Source: Pogostemon cablin
Taxonomy: Eukaryota; Streptophyta; Magnoliopsida; Lamiales; Lamiaceae
Direction of reading: 5' to 3'
NCBI GenBank assembly: GCA_023678885.1
Contig: CM043013.1
Location: 11,316,791 to 11,380,790 of the forward strand
Length of the DNA: 64,000 bases
Below are positions 23,546 through 35,752 of this stretch, piece by piece. Position numbers and translations under genes: made by a program. Within the stretch, counting starts at the first letter, position 1; every line of letters begins with the position of its first letter. The notes beneath the pieces are model-generated. The model saw nothing but the letters and a program-made list of their open reading frames with translations. It had not been told where the DNA came from and did no database searches.

Positions 23546-23821
23546 GTTGTCCATGGACATGATCACAATGTTCATACGATGGAACAGCAGTACGTTTGAA
23601 TCGTGTTCAAATATGTACAATTATCAACCAATACAGCCCAATATAAAATCGACAAAAGCACATATGATATACACACATATATAATCCATAATCTCATGCT
23701 TTGATTTTGATAATAGAAACACGAGAAGTAAAATTAATTGTGATCACATCTAGATCATTCACATAATCATATAATCACAATAACCCTAACCAACGACTCA
23801 CGTCTCACCACGAAACCATCG

Positions 23822-23834
23822 CTCTGATACCAAT
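23822..23834 (-). promoter_or_regulatory. Copia primer-binding site (initiator-Met tRNA)
   Basis: GCTCTGATACCAA on the plus strand, giving TGGTATCAGAGC on the minus strand immediately inside the 5' LTR. This is the usual plant Copia primer site. Confidence 0.9.
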
Positions 23835-25039
23835 TGTTAGCAATTGGATCGTGCGGTTCAACATGATCCGTTAGGATTAACAGGCAAACAAATCATAGCG
23901 GAAGCAAAATAAAATCGTTTACCATACTTCTGGGTTGATGTAGAGGATGAATTGCTGCAGAGAACTACCTCTGATCTTCTACTGTATGTCCCAAGTCGAA
24001 TCCTGTTGTTGTGTGGGCAACAATCCGCAGGATTCTCTCAATCTGCTCCTATTCTTTTCTAACTGTCAAATGAGGCACTGACTTAGGGTTAACAGGAGTT
24101 GAGGTGACTTATATAGTTGGGCTACAGCAGGGACCAGGAGGAGAAATTGGGCTGGGCCTCAATTGAATTTAATTAACCAAGCTTAGCCCAAAGCTTTTAA
24201 TTAAATCCAATAATAATAATATAGTCCACTAAAATATTATTACTGCACTACCTGTCCAATCTCAAAATTATGTTCTGGGCTCCTTCTTATTATAAGCCCG
24301 ACAGTCTCCCCATGTTTAAAATATACAATGCCCATTAATTAATTAAGTTACTGACAACTCAAATTAATTAATATCTCATCCGAGAGTAGTACCACTCAAC
24401 CTTATTATCATGCCGGAAATTAATCCACTTGCAAGATTTACATGATAAACCTTATGAGCTCCTCAAGGGGACATCATCAACCTATAACGGACATGGATTC
24501 CTTCTACAATCAACAGCACACCATAGATACAGCACTACTTCCCAACTCACCGAGTTTGTTGATTTAATACTTATAAATCTCACCCATTGATGAATCAAAG
24601 AAATACATACTGCCCTACGTGTCGAGGTTATTGTATAGGGATTAAGAGCACGAACTTCCATAATAACAGAGATCAAGTTCTACTATATAGTCAGTATAAG
24701 AAGAACGACCTCAAGCGGTCCTGCTCAATACACACAAGTGCACTAATGTGATTCTATAGCCAAGACAAGCTAATACCAAACCACACTACAACCATACCGA
24801 TAGAGAGTCCCCGTCTATCTCAGTTGTGAGCATCTGTTTATACTTTATAAGGAAACCGATAATATGATCTTGCGCGTGTTGTCGCACAACATATTATCTA
24901 CAGTATAAAGTAAATGGACTATTGCATCATGCATATAAAATAAATTATAAGATGCAATCATTTGATCAATGATTCTCATTTCAAATATTGTTATGACATT
25001 ATTCATACTAAAGCTAGACTTTTAGTATATAATCCAACA
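23835..25039 (-). repeat. 5' LTR of the 16862-25039 Copia element
   Basis: 1,205 bp partner of 16862-18066, the same length and nearly identical sequence. Confidence 0.92.
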
Positions 25040-27091
25040 GTCGCACCACTTGTTGCAAACTTAATTCTCGACTCTTGTCTCGAGTTATGTTTAGGGGGCT
25101 AGTGCGTGGTGGACATACCTCAATTCGTTTGGATGCATATGCTTCTTTAGAAGAAGATCATTGATGGAGAATACAAGGGTACGTCCCACCACTTTTTGCA
25201 AACTTAATTCTCAACTCTTGTTTCGATTTAAGTTTGGGGGGAGAGTGTGTGGTGTAACTCACCACCTAAGTGTGATTCTTTTAAAATTGGGTTAATTTTA
25301 AATTTTTTTCATGAGTTTGGGCATGATTTTGGTATGATTGATTGTGTTGAAGTGCATGATAGTCCTTATGTTATTGCAATTGTTGAGCTAATAGTTTTTG
25401 ATTAGTTTTGAGCATAGTTGAAATAGATGAAGTGTAGTGGAAGCACGAATTGAGCCCGGAGATCAAGTCGAGATTCATTGTGGATGCAATCTGGAAGCTC
25501 GTGCCAACCATTTCCACTATTAAATTCTTTTTAAGGGAGTTCACTCTACATCTCATCACTTCTATTTGCATGACATGAATTGATATTGATTTGATTGTGT
25601 TGGATTAGCATGCTACTTCATGTGTTATGTTTGTGGGAGGTTTACTTTCGTAATTTAGGATTTTCTTTTCCATTAAGGATGGGATGTTTGTGAGCTTATT
25701 TGATTATGGATGTTATGGATGTGTGCTTAATTGTCCTATGGTGGTGATTTTTTTTTTATTTTTTGCATGTTATGTGTTTTTGTGTTGTTTCTTTTTTGGT
25801 GTGTCTTTCTTGTATGTTTTGTGTGTATTTTCATTTTTGTCTAAAGTTGTTTGGTGGTTTGTTTAGGGATATTGTGAGTCATTTTTAAATTTGAGTAATG
25901 ACATGTTGTTGTGATAAGTGATGTCAAATTATGATTAAGAATCTCTACACTTTCGAATTGTGACATGTTTTATTTAACTTGTTCAATTTTGAGATGAATG
26001 TTGTGTAATAAGTTTCTTAAGGTCCGAGCATAAGCTTGTGAGAGTTTGAGCCTCAACAGTGCATACATGGTAATTCTTCATGAGTGGATTAGTTGTGTTT
26101 GATAATCTAGAACTTGCTCAAGGACTATATGAACGAGCCCGATTAGTGGAGATTAGTGATATGATATAAGGCCATCCTTGTTATTTATAGTCATTGCCAA
26201 ATATTTTCATACCATGACCATCATCCCTAGTCAACCACTTTGAGCCTATAAGCCTATTTCTTGTGAATTTAGCACATTACAAGCCTTAATTACCCACATG
26301 AGCCTTATTATTATACCCTTTTGTGTGAGTAATTGAGGAGATGGTGACTAGAAATGTTTGATGAGATAATAAAAGAAGAAAGAAAATGGTAAACAAGTAA
26401 GAATAAGGATAAAAAGAGCACAAGCAAGAATGTACAAGCAACCTTTAAGCAAGAGAAGAAGCAAAGCAACAACAAGATGCTCAAAAAATCAAAAGTCCAA
26501 AGAAGGAAGCATGCAATCAGAAGAAGCTCAATCCAAAGGATAAAGATGATAAATAGTGCTTGTGACCAACAAAGATAAAAAAAGAAGAAAAGAAAAGTGG
26601 AGGAATGGAAGAAAGTAGCTATCTCTTCGATTACTTACACTTGATTAGTCACTTTTATCCAAATTCTTCCTACCCTACCAAAGAGCCTATCATTACATCC
26701 TTAATGAAAGACCTTTTTGATTATTGATTGAAACTTTGGAGGTTTGTGAATGTAGTCCACGAGAAAGATTATAGCAAGTCGAGTCAATTGGTTAATGAGT
26801 GTTGTTTTACCTCATATTATAGAGTATTGAGTGAAATTAATATCCTATGTGAGGCTTGGACCAAAAAGGGACTATATTACACTTTATTCTCTTTTGATTG
26901 AACTTGTTAATTCCTCATGTCATGAATTTAATGTTATAGGATGACTTGGCATAGTTTTTAGTTATTATTGCTATCGATGTATTATTGCTTATATTCATTA
27001 GGTCTTTTCCTATGTGAAAATTTTTCCTCTTGGTTTATCATTTTCGTTGCTCGGGGACTCGGGGACGAGCAACACTTTAAGTTTGGGGGGT
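25040..27091 (+). other. 3' non-coding internal region and polypurine tract of the outer Gypsy element
   Basis: Continues the sequence broken at 16861. A duplicated block occurs at 25040-25105 and 25170-25255 (CACCACTT.TTGCAAACTTAATTCTC, each ending in a G-rich AGTTTGGGGG-like run). Then about 1.8 kb follows with no convincing frame; those at 25371 and 25684 look like chance. 26400-26620 is A/G-rich. The tract AAGTTTGGGGGGT at 27079-27091 directly precedes the right LTR. The segment around 26100-26770 resembles 58190-58960. Confidence 0.7.
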
Positions 27092-28998
27092 TGATCGTTG
27101 CTATTTTCTCCTAGATATTAGTATCTTTTTGGTATGTATTTTTATATTATTTTATCCATATTTTATGTGTATATTAGTTGTATCATGTGTGTGTGTGTGT
27201 GTGAATGAGCCTAAATGTGTTTAAAACAGGTGAAAATGGAGCAAAAACAAAAACGAGCAAGAAACGGGCTGAAATGACCCAACTCGAGTTGGTAACTTGA
27301 ATCGAGTTGAGGCCCAAAAGATGTCCAAAATTATGCAGTGACCCAACTCGAGTTGCAAGACCCAATTCGACTTGCAACTCGAGTCGAGTTGAGGTCAGAA
27401 AGTTGTCTAGAGAGCCAACTCGACTTGCATGTTGCAACACGAGTTGCAACACGAGTTGCAATACAAGTCGTGTTGGAGCTTATCCAGGTCGAGTTGGAGG
27501 ACGTGTGGAGCAGAGCAGCGTCCAAAAATCATACAGTGTGCCAACTCGAGTTGGCAAGTCATTACTCAACTTGCAACTCGAGTCGAGCTGGCTTCAGAAA
27601 GCATTCCATGTTCAGAGTTTCGCAACACGACCGAACAGGCGAGTGGACGAGTTCAAAACACAAGTCGAGCTAGATTAGCTCGAGTTCCATATAATGCAAC
27701 TCGAGTTGGGAAGGGCTAACTCGAGTAAGGTCATTTTGGGCCAAAAATTTGAGTTTTCACCTTCCAGTACGTGGAGAATGTGTTTTAAAGCCCAGTTGAC
27801 ACAAAATTCGAGGCCCAAGTTGGGAAAAAGTATAAATACTCTCATGTTCAATATTCAAAAGGGGATGGATTAGATCTTCACTTGGACACATACATCACAC
27901 ACAATTTCCTTCATTTTACATCACAATCTCCATCAATTTCATCATCCATTCCATTCACCTTCATTCCACCATCAAATCTACCATCCAAGTGAGGAGAAGA
28001 ATCAAGGAAGAAAGGAGAATTGCATATTGAAGGATAGTTTCAAGCCAAGCATCAAACTAGGGGAGAAATTACCTTTAATTTGTATTTTCTTAAGTTTAAA
28101 TTGCTACAATGGATGTTGTTAAACATTGTTTTGATGTTTTGATAATGTTTGTTATTGGCTAGACCTCTTGTGAGGCTAGCCACTTGATGGATTAAGGATC
28201 TATGGATTTGTTGAATTCGTAATGGTTTAATTGATATGATCTTTGGAATTTCTTACATGATTTATGATTTACTTAATTTGTATTATGATGTGTGTGGTTG
28301 AATTCTCTAGTTATAGTATTAGGAGGGCCAATCCAATATTGTGCTTAGGATTTTGATTGAATCATATTATAATATGAATTTGGTTTGTTAGTGTATGAAG
28401 TATGTGGTAGCATCTTTATATGCTTAGAACATTCATGTGAGAATACTTAATTGATTTATCTTATTTGGTTGATTAATTGAGTGAGAAGACCAATCTCGTT
28501 ATCATAGTATCTTAAGGGAATTGAGAGTGAGATTCAATCTTTTGTACTTAAAACTTATAATGAGTTAAGAACCTAATTGCTTTGGCATATGATTAGGGGA
28601 TTATTTGTGATTGCTTCTATTCCAATGATCATTGATATTTGCCATTTGAATTTAACAAGCCATGTTGTGTTCTTGATCTTGAATGTGGTTAGCCTTGCTC
28701 TTCTTTAGATTGTCCTACATCCATTTTATTTTCAGTTTGGTTATTTTATACTTTGCTTGATCATCTTAGTTTTAATTGCTTTAATTTGGTACTTGCCTAG
28801 ATAATTGGTAGTTTAATTGCTCTTGTTAATTTTTAAAACTCAAAATCCGATCACTTCTATAAAGTATGATTGAAAACAAAAACGGATACACTCTTAATTT
28901 AAATCTCCCTTTGATCGATATTTAAACTTGGTCACTCACTACAAACGATAAGATATGTTTACCTTGATCAATTTTAAGCTAAATTGAGTCCAAGTTCA
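27092..28998 (+). repeat. 3' LTR of outer Gypsy element (LTR1 right)
   Basis: 1,907 bp partner of 2640-4529 with TGATCG...GTTCA ends. It has the CTCGAG word array at 27278-27727, a short (GT)n at 27186-27203, and scattered substitutions and small indels relative to the left copy. Frames at 27183-27719 are chance frames in the array. Confidence 0.9.
27831..27837 (+). promoter_or_regulatory. LTR1 TATA box (right copy)
   Basis: TATAAATACT within the right LTR, downstream of the CTCGAG array and upstream of a C/A-rich stretch. The left LTR has TATAACTACT at 3371, a damaged version. Confidence 0.6.
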
Positions 28999-29798
28999 AC
29001 ACTTATAAAAAAGATTGACAACATTTAAAAAAATAATAATAATAACTAATTAAAATAGTATAAAATTGACTTATCGTGAGATGGTCTCACCTAAGAATAC
29101 TCCTTTATTAATTCCTTCCTTGAAAAAAATTCCACTTTTTTTTCATGTAAACTAAAAAAATAGTAATTATTTTTTAGGAAATTTTAGTTTTTTTAATAAA
29201 TAAAAATAAAGTTTTAATTTTTTAGAGCATATATATTAACATTAAAGAGCATCTTATTATTTAAAAGAATAATTATTCTATCATCTTCCAACAAATTTTT
29301 TTATTTTATCTTTATCCTAAATATATTTATTACATTTCATTTTCCAATCACATATTTTTTTATTTAGTTATATTACAATTTATTTACTTTGTCCTTATTC
29401 CATATATTATACTAAATTATGATTGGTTGGAAATGGTGAAATAATAAATGTATTTTTTGATTTTAAAGAAGAGTGATAACTGTCTAAATTTAAATTTAAA
29501 GAGTACGTAAAACTCATTATCCAAATTTAAATATTATAATAAAGAGTTTGTTGTATATTTTAGTTACTTATTTTTTAAATATACAATAATTAATAATTTG
29601 TATCTAGAGAGTTTTTTTTATGATGTTTTAAGTAGGATCAATATTTTTCTAAATAAAGGAGAATATGAAAAAAGTTATGTATTTTGACTTTTTATTTTTT
29701 AAGAAAATGAAAATTTTTGTGAGAATAAAATGTGAAAGGTGAAAATAAATGTAGGACGGTAAGATTAAAATAAATATAGATGGAGGTAGTATTATATA

Positions 29799-30050
29799 CT
29801 CCCTACGTCCCGTTTTAAATTTTATGTTTATATTTTTACATAGATTAAGAAATGTGGTATTTTAATGTGTGGTGAGGTGAGAGAAATAATATTTAATATA
29901 AGTGTGTATGTGTATTAGTGTGATATGTGGACAATGGAGAGAGAAATAACTAATTTGTATGGGTTCCATTTATTATAAAAGAAAATGTAAAGATTGCAAT
30001 GGAATGCCCAAATTAAAAATATGTAAAAATTTAAATGGGACGAAAGGAGT
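29799..30050. mobile_element. Stowaway-type MITE
   Basis: Terminal inverted repeats CTCCCTACGTCCCGTTTTAA and TTAAATGGGACGAAAGGAG with TA on both sides (29797-29798 and 30051-30052). At 252 bp it has no coding capacity. The ends match the CTCCCTCCGTCCC terminus of plant Tc1/mariner-derived MITEs. 29004-29796 and 30053-30808 are AT-rich and show nothing else I can identify. Confidence 0.8.
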
Positions 30051-31051
30051 ATATTTTATAATGCCGGTAAGCTCGGCCAGCCTACTTTTCTGATATTGGA
30101 AAATGTGTGCAGGCTTTAAACCTAAATTGAGGGTATGAGACTTTTTTTAGAATGGATCAGTTAGGATATGTCTTTATATCATTAAAACAGTCTCACGTTA
30201 CATGTTTATTTTCCAATTTATAAATTGAAGTGTAGTAATTCTTTTCAAGCCGTAAATTTAATCTATGTTCTTTTTTAAAAAAAATTAATCAATGTTTTTT
30301 TTCTTTTTTTAAAATAATAGATTTTAACTTTACATCAAATGTAAGAGTATAGGTTGATGTATGAGAGTAAGTCGAATTTGATGTGTAGAAATAAGTAAAA
30401 TTGATGTAATGGAAGTAATTGGCGATGGTGCCCTTTTTTCTTTCAAGGATATTTTTTTACCCCTTTTTAAGAATATTTTTTTAAATGCTCCATTTTATAA
30501 AAATATCCTGTTAATTCAATTAAAATGAATAATTCGAGTGTATATATTCATTATTTGATTATACATATTTTTATGTCTTAGTAGTATATATATATTTAAA
30601 TTCAATTAAAGTTTTTAAATTAGGTCACAAATGGAGTCAATGATATTTTTTCATTTTAGGCATTTTTATAGTAAAGTTACATGGTTAAAATAAATTATTA
30701 AATCCGTTAAGAGTATATAAATTTAACTCTAATTTTACTAAATTAATTATATAATCTGAATTTGAAAATTTGTAAACAGCTATAGCGGCCCCTTCAATTA
30801 ACTTATAACTAGTATGTTCTCGTGTATTACATGGGTTATATTTTTTATAATATGATTTTTTAAATGATCTTTACTTTGTTATGTTAATTTCGATGTGTTT
30901 TGATGTAATGTTATTTTTTTTTTCATGTTTATATATATTTATATTTACTTAGTATAATTCTGATGTTAACCTTTAAATGGTATATTATATAACTGAATTG
31001 AAATAAATTAAAAGTTAAATACAATCATATTTATATTATTTGTAATATTAA

Positions 31052-31246
31052 TTATTGTAAATTTCTAAAAACCTCACCAAACACAACATTAACTGTGATG
31101 TTGCTTGTTTTTACTTCTTCATCTAGACAAAGTATTTTTAGACATGCCCTACTCTTAACCTTGGAGAGCGCAACATATAACTGATCATGTGTAAAAACAT
31201 GTTTCGTTAGGAAAACCCCAACACTCGATAATGATTGTCTAATCAT
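31052..31246 (-). pseudogene. Helitron helicase C-terminal fragment
   Basis: A 64-residue frame reading QSLSSVGVFLTKHVFTHDQL then YVALSKVKSRACLKIL and NVVFGEVFRNLQ. This matches the conserved end of Pif1-like Helitron helicases (GQTLxxVGLYLPxPVFxHGQLYVALSRVxSR...NVVYxEVF). The ATPase motifs upstream are absent. It lies about 240 bp from the 3' terminus, where the helicase gene ends in autonomous Helitrons. Confidence 0.8.
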
Positions 31247-31735
31247 TTTTAAGTTAAAAAGACAAAAAAATATGTGGATTATTTTGAATAAAGTAAAATT
31301 TTAATTATTAATTTTTATTTCTTGTAATTTTGTCTCAAAATAGTATTTTTATCTCTACAGAACTCATAAATAAAATTGATCATTTTTAGGTTAAAATGAC
31401 CATTTTAGAGAAAAGTTAAAAGCTATGGGATTATTTGTAGGTAAAATTAAATTTTTTTAGACTATTTTGAATAAATTAATTTTGTATGAGACAATTTGAA
31501 TTCTAAATTCTTATTCTTGTGGTTACGCATGTCAACTTGATATGAAAAATAGAGTTGGTAATGGTATCGAAATAAACATTAATCCTTGATTCTAGAAAAG
31601 TTTAAAGGATAAAATTGATAATAGAATTAAAATAATCATTCATAGTTTCATAAAAATATAATAATATAAATCTGCAGTTATAATAAAATTTATGGATAAA
31701 TCCAAAGTTCTTCATGAAGCAATAGGTTTTGTTTC

Positions 31736-33029
31736 TTAGGATTGATTATCTTCAACTTTTACTTGAACAATCCTTTTATTCGTGGCCGGCATTTGAGTCT
31801 GATCCATAGCATTATCTTCATCATCATCAATAGTCTCAATGCCAACCAATTTACGCTTCCCTTTTGGAGTACTCATTTTATTTGAAAAAATATCATTTAT
31901 GGAGGATCCTAAATGCTGTATGTAAACATAAAAATAACAGTATAATGTAACAGTTAGAAAATAGATGGAGCAAATCACCATAAATGCATTTTTAATTTTG
32001 AACTTCAATACCTTTTTCGCTTTTGATCTATTCATTATAGCCTTGATCATAGTAGAATCTAAAGATACTTTTATCATAGTGTATACATTCCATTGACTAT
32101 TTATATTTCTTTCAGAGATTTGGAATCTAAAGATGAACTTCGAACCAATAAGAGTGTCAAGCTCATCAGGAAATGATCCAATCAAGTCCAACTAATAAAA
32201 AAAAAGAATTACAATAAAACATAGAATAGGTATAACAGATATGTTGTATTTTGCAAACTAAATTCTAATTTATGTCATATCTTTCATGTGAAATTTGTAA
32301 TATGTGAAATTTGATTAATGCAATTCTATTGTTTATAGATGTCAGTATATGAAAATTATAAAATACCTTCTCAAGATTTTCAATAAGTTCGGCTGCTGTT
32401 TTTCCAATGATTGGCCTAATTTCTCTATCAAATATTATAAAGGAAGTACTCCCAGTTTCATCGGCAACCGTGAGATGAATTTTATATCTGTTGCAATGCA
32501 AAATAACTTAATTAAATTTTATTTGTCATTTTCAAAAAAAAATAGTAAATTTAAAAAAATGTTAAACTTTCAAAGAAAAATAAAACTTACTGTGGCACAG
32601 GTACTGGTATGTCCTGCTTACAATTCTCATAGTAAGGGACTCCAGATTTAATAATAACTTTCTTGGTGCATTTGTTACATCCATTATAGTTCCATCCATA
32701 TTGAGTTTGGATCCTTTGAGCATTTGCAACAACAATGCAATAGCTTTCCTAAAAATTCATGAAGAAAATATAAATTAACATAGGTTATACAATAATTGAA
32801 ATGCATTTTAATCTTTGTAGCAAAAATATTTTAAAACAAAAATATTATAATGGAATATTTACATCCTTGATGTCTTGAATTTTTGCAAAATAGATCACTT
32901 CTACATCTGGTGTAAATTCTTCAAAGACGAAGCTTCTACCAATATGATTTATATGAGATTGTCCAGGCAATCTATCATGGCCTATTAAACTCATGCCACA
33001 TTTCCAAAAGCATAAATATTAAAATTTAT

Positions 33030-33125
<96 letters not shown>

Positions 33126-34421
33126 TAAAAGAAAAAATCATTGAGTGTAATGTATATATTGAGTGTGTACCTCTTTCGGAAATCATGAACTTCTTTTTGA
33201 TCTTCATTAATTGTTATCCTTGTTGCATTCCAAGAATTTAATATGTTTTATTCTATAGCATATTTCAAAGAAAGTTTGATTTAAATTTTTATATAATAAT
33301 AATAATTATTATTATTATTGTTAAAACATATCTAAAAAATTAGAAGATAAATAATATATTATTAATGGATAAATATTAGAATAAACGTCTAATGACATCT
33401 AAATACATACAGAATTAAACATAAATAAAATGAGTTTAAAAAAATATATATACCTCTATATTTATGGTTGATTTTGGCATACTCAAGAACAATAATAAGT
33501 GTTTGGTTTGGATTGTTCTTCTTGTATTGCATCAATTGTCTTGCATATTCTCCCCATAATGTATAATTCATGATCGTGTGTCTTAAATTGATGTTAAAAT
33601 TTTAATCCAAAAAAAAACATTAAACATAAAAATTGAGTTACAAAATAAAAATATGGATAAATATTTTAAAAGAAAGTTACCGTTCATCTTCAAGCTCAAT
33701 ATCAATTTTATCTGTAGGCTTGGCCCTTGCACAAATACAAATTATATCTCCTATTTTTACCACCAAAGCAATTATGTCTATGGATATTGTCATTGTAAGA
33801 AGAAATAGAACCAATTTTTTTAAAAGTATAATTAGTTTCTATTAATTAAAACATAATAATAAACTTTTAAAACATACCTATGAGTACTATATCTCTAGTG
33901 TTGTCTTGAGAATTGATTGTATCAAAATCAATAAAATTCAAGCCAACTTTGTTGGTTTCCAATGGCGAAGTCAATTGCACCAACGTATAATTGTGGATGT
34001 TCAACTTGAATTCATGATTTGTAATAAGGACCGACCAAAAATTTTCAGCAACACGGAAATTTGATATATATGTTGCCCCCTCACTTAATAATTTCTCAAA
34101 TTTTGAGATGTGATTATGGCGGATTGTTGCTTGAATCTTCGAACCCTACACATATAATATAACAATAATTAAATAGAAAACCTTATCATGTTAATAATGT
34201 AAAGTTGTAGAAATATAAAATATACCATATACATGTAAAGAATATTTAATCATTAAAACCAACTAAAATTTACCTTTTCATCCATCATAATCATATCCAA
34301 GTATATATTTTTTTTCTGTATTATCAAGGTATGAAATCCAAAGCCTCAAGCATTTAACTTTAATTCGCCAAGTCTCCTTTTGTATAATAATTTCAGATAC
34401 ATGATCATAAATTAATGACAT
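31736..34421 (-). CDS. RPA70-like single-strand DNA-binding protein gene in Helitron A
   Basis: Ten exons can be placed: 34274-34421, 33878-34145, about 33707-33775, 33454-33581, about 33177-33253, about 32866-32985, about 32588-32753, about 32367-32490, 32012-32191, and 31736-31914. The product has RPA1 features in order: an OB fold (ISNFRVAE, FKLNIHNYTLVQL, FDTINSQ), a second OB fold (KPTDKIDIELEDER, LWGEYARQL), a zinc-finger segment (CNKCTKK...YYENC), RYKIHLTVADETGSTSFIIF and a C-terminal PDELDTLIGSKF region. RPA-like proteins are typical cargo of plant Helitrons. The A-run in exon 1 (about 34311-34318) has one base more than copy B and shifts the frame, so the gene may be just inactivated. 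A (TA)n lies in the fourth or fifth intron. Confidence 0.75.
33032..33122. repeat. (AT)n microsatellite in an RPA-like intron
   Basis: About 45 AT units, absent from the equivalent intron of Helitron B (around 38545). It therefore arose or expanded after the copies separated. Confidence 0.95.
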
Positions 34422-34659
34422 AATTTAATAAAGGAAAAGAGAAACGGTATAAAGATTGCAATGGAGATTAACTATAGATGAATATTGATCGATTGTATTA
34501 TATCATATACTTATATACAATGAATTTATATCATAAATATGGTAATAAATAATTTAAAATTAACACCAAAATTACTTTAAAAATATACTCCATCTTTCCT
34601 AAAATTATTAAAACTTAATTAAATAATCAAACAGCAACAAAAGTTTTTTATTTCTTCAT

Positions 34660-35110
34660 AAATTTACCAAAATATTATAACTAATCGATTGTACTATGCC
34701 TTAGTTAAATTTATATTCTAAAATGGAAATAAATAATTTAAAATCCAATGGAAATAAATAATTTAAAATCCACACCAAATTTACAGATTAAATCAAAAAT
34801 ATTTAAAGTATTAAATTAAATTACTTACATAAACTTTTATAAGAAAATTACTTAAAATAATATTATTGCATAATACTATAAATTTACCAAAATTTTATAA
34901 CTAATCGATTGTACTATGCCTTAATTAAAATTTATATGCTAAATATAAAAATTAATAATTTAAAATCCACACCAAATTTGCAGATTAAAGGAAATAAATA
35001 ATTTAAAATTCAATGGAAATAAATAATTTAATTAACACCAAATTTACGGATTAAATCAAAAATATTTAAAATATTAAATTAAATTACTTATATAAACTTA
35101 AAATAATATT
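34660..35110. repeat. 220-bp AT-rich tandem repeats in Helitron A
   Basis: The marker ACTAATCGATTGTACTATGCCTTA recurs at about 34679 and 34899. It is followed by AAATAATTTAAAATCCACACCAAATTTACAGATTAAA-type sequence. Helitron B has at least four related units in the same place. Confidence 0.75.
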
Positions 35111-35368
35111 ATTACGTATTAATGGTAGGATTACTAAATATATAAATTAAGATGTATTAATGCTAGGATTAAAAAATATTAATTATTTTAAATTTAATGA
35201 ACATTAATTACGGGATCAACGTGGGAGCGCCACATACAAAATTTTTTCAAGAACGAACGTGGCGACAGCACATACACAAAAATTTTCAAGGAGCAACGTG
35301 GCGCCGCCACCTCACAATTTAAAAAAAAATATTTTTGGCAAGCACTTGTAAATTAATAGTATTAATGA

Positions 35369-35411
35369 TTCAAGGTATATGTATTATGTAGCTCTGTTTA
35401 CTTATGTTTAA
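35369..35411. other. 43-bp spacer between the two Helitrons
   Basis: Sequence between the TC end of Helitron A and the CTAG end of Helitron B. It matches neither terminus and is the only non-Helitron DNA separating them. Confidence 0.75.
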
Positions 35412-35423
35412 CTAGTATGTTTC

Positions 35424-35440
35424 CCCGTGTATTACACGGG
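35424..35440 (-). terminator. Helitron 3' terminal hairpin
   Basis: CCCGTGT-AAT-ACACGGG palindrome 8 bp before the terminal CTAG on the minus strand, the signature of Helitron 3' ends. In Helitron A the same position has mismatches in the stem. Confidence 0.85.
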
Positions 35441-35679
35441 TTATATTTTTTATAATATAACTTTTTTAAATGATCTTTACTTTATTATGTTAATTTCGTT
35501 ATGTTTTGATGTAATGTTATTTTCGTTCTATTTTTCATGTTCGTATATATTTACTTTTATTTATTATAATTATGATGTTTACTTTAAATGGTATATTATG
35601 TAACTGAATTGAAATAAATAAAAATTGAAATATAATCATATTTATATTATTTGTAACAATAATTACTGTAAATTTATAA

Positions 35680-35752
35680 AAACCTCACCAAACACAGCAT
35701 TAACTGTGTTGTTGCTTGCTTTCTCTTCTTCATCCAGACAAAGTATTTTTAG
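35680..35752 (-). pseudogene. truncated Helitron helicase end (copy B)
   Basis: The last ~25 codons match 31052-31130 of Helitron A (LCLDEE..., NAVFGEVF-type end), then homology stops at AAAGTATTTTTAGGCCCC. A third copy lies in the duplicated unit at about 36705-36780. Confidence 0.6.

Larger units (their letters stand above)
16862..25039 (-). mobile_element. Complete Copia element (minus strand)
   Basis: Both LTRs are 1,205 bp (16862-18066 and 23835-25039) with TGTT...AACA ends. The exact 5-bp target duplication gtcgc lies at 16857-16861 and 25040-25044. On the minus strand a TGGTATCAGAGC primer-binding site (initiator-Met tRNA) follows the right LTR, and AAGTGGGAGAT, the polypurine tract, precedes the left LTR. 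The pol order RNase H, RT, integrase, GAG-pre-integrase from left to right fits the minus orientation, but stops occur throughout. It is inserted in the 3' part of the Gypsy internal region. Confidence 0.92.
2640..28998 (+). mobile_element. Outer Ty3/Gypsy (Athila-like) element with nested insertions
   Basis: Two directly repeated LTRs of about 1.9 kb (2640-4529 and 27092-28998) begin TGATCG and end GTTCA. The left LTR is followed by TGGCGCCG, the start of a tRNA-Asp-type primer-binding site. The right LTR is preceded by AGTTTGGGGGG, a polypurine tract. Flanks are atact (2635-2639) and acact (28999-29003), a 5-bp target duplication with one change. This makes one integration later enlarged by at least two complete elements (5009-11502 and 16862-25039) and by copies of a second Gypsy LTR family. 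Reverse transcriptase, RNase H and integrase of this element are not found. The central gag-protease could belong to it or to the second Gypsy family. Confidence 0.85.
30809..35368 (-). mobile_element. Helitron A (minus strand)
   Basis: On the minus strand it starts TCATTAATACTATTAATTTA and ends with a short hairpin (CCCATGTAATACACGAG, degraded) then ACATACTAG. The flanks are A before TC and T after CTAG, the expected insertion between A and T without duplication. It carries the C-terminal end of a Helitron helicase and a ten-exon RPA70-like gene. The Rep domain and most of the helicase are missing, so it is non-autonomous. Boundaries are supported by comparison with Helitron B, which shares both ends. 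Confidence 0.85.

Noticed and set aside
22550..23599. Several frames of 60-106 residues on both strands
   Set aside because: Frames overlap in opposite directions in a GC-rich segment without recognisable domains; kept as an unexplained segment rather than genes.
17509..24676. Repeated 64-residue frame at 17509-17703 and 24482-24676
   Set aside because: Identical position within both LTRs of a Copia element; a shadow of the repeat, not a conserved gene.
33019..33207. 62-residue frame consisting largely of Ile-Tyr repeats
   Set aside because: It is translation of the (AT)n microsatellite.
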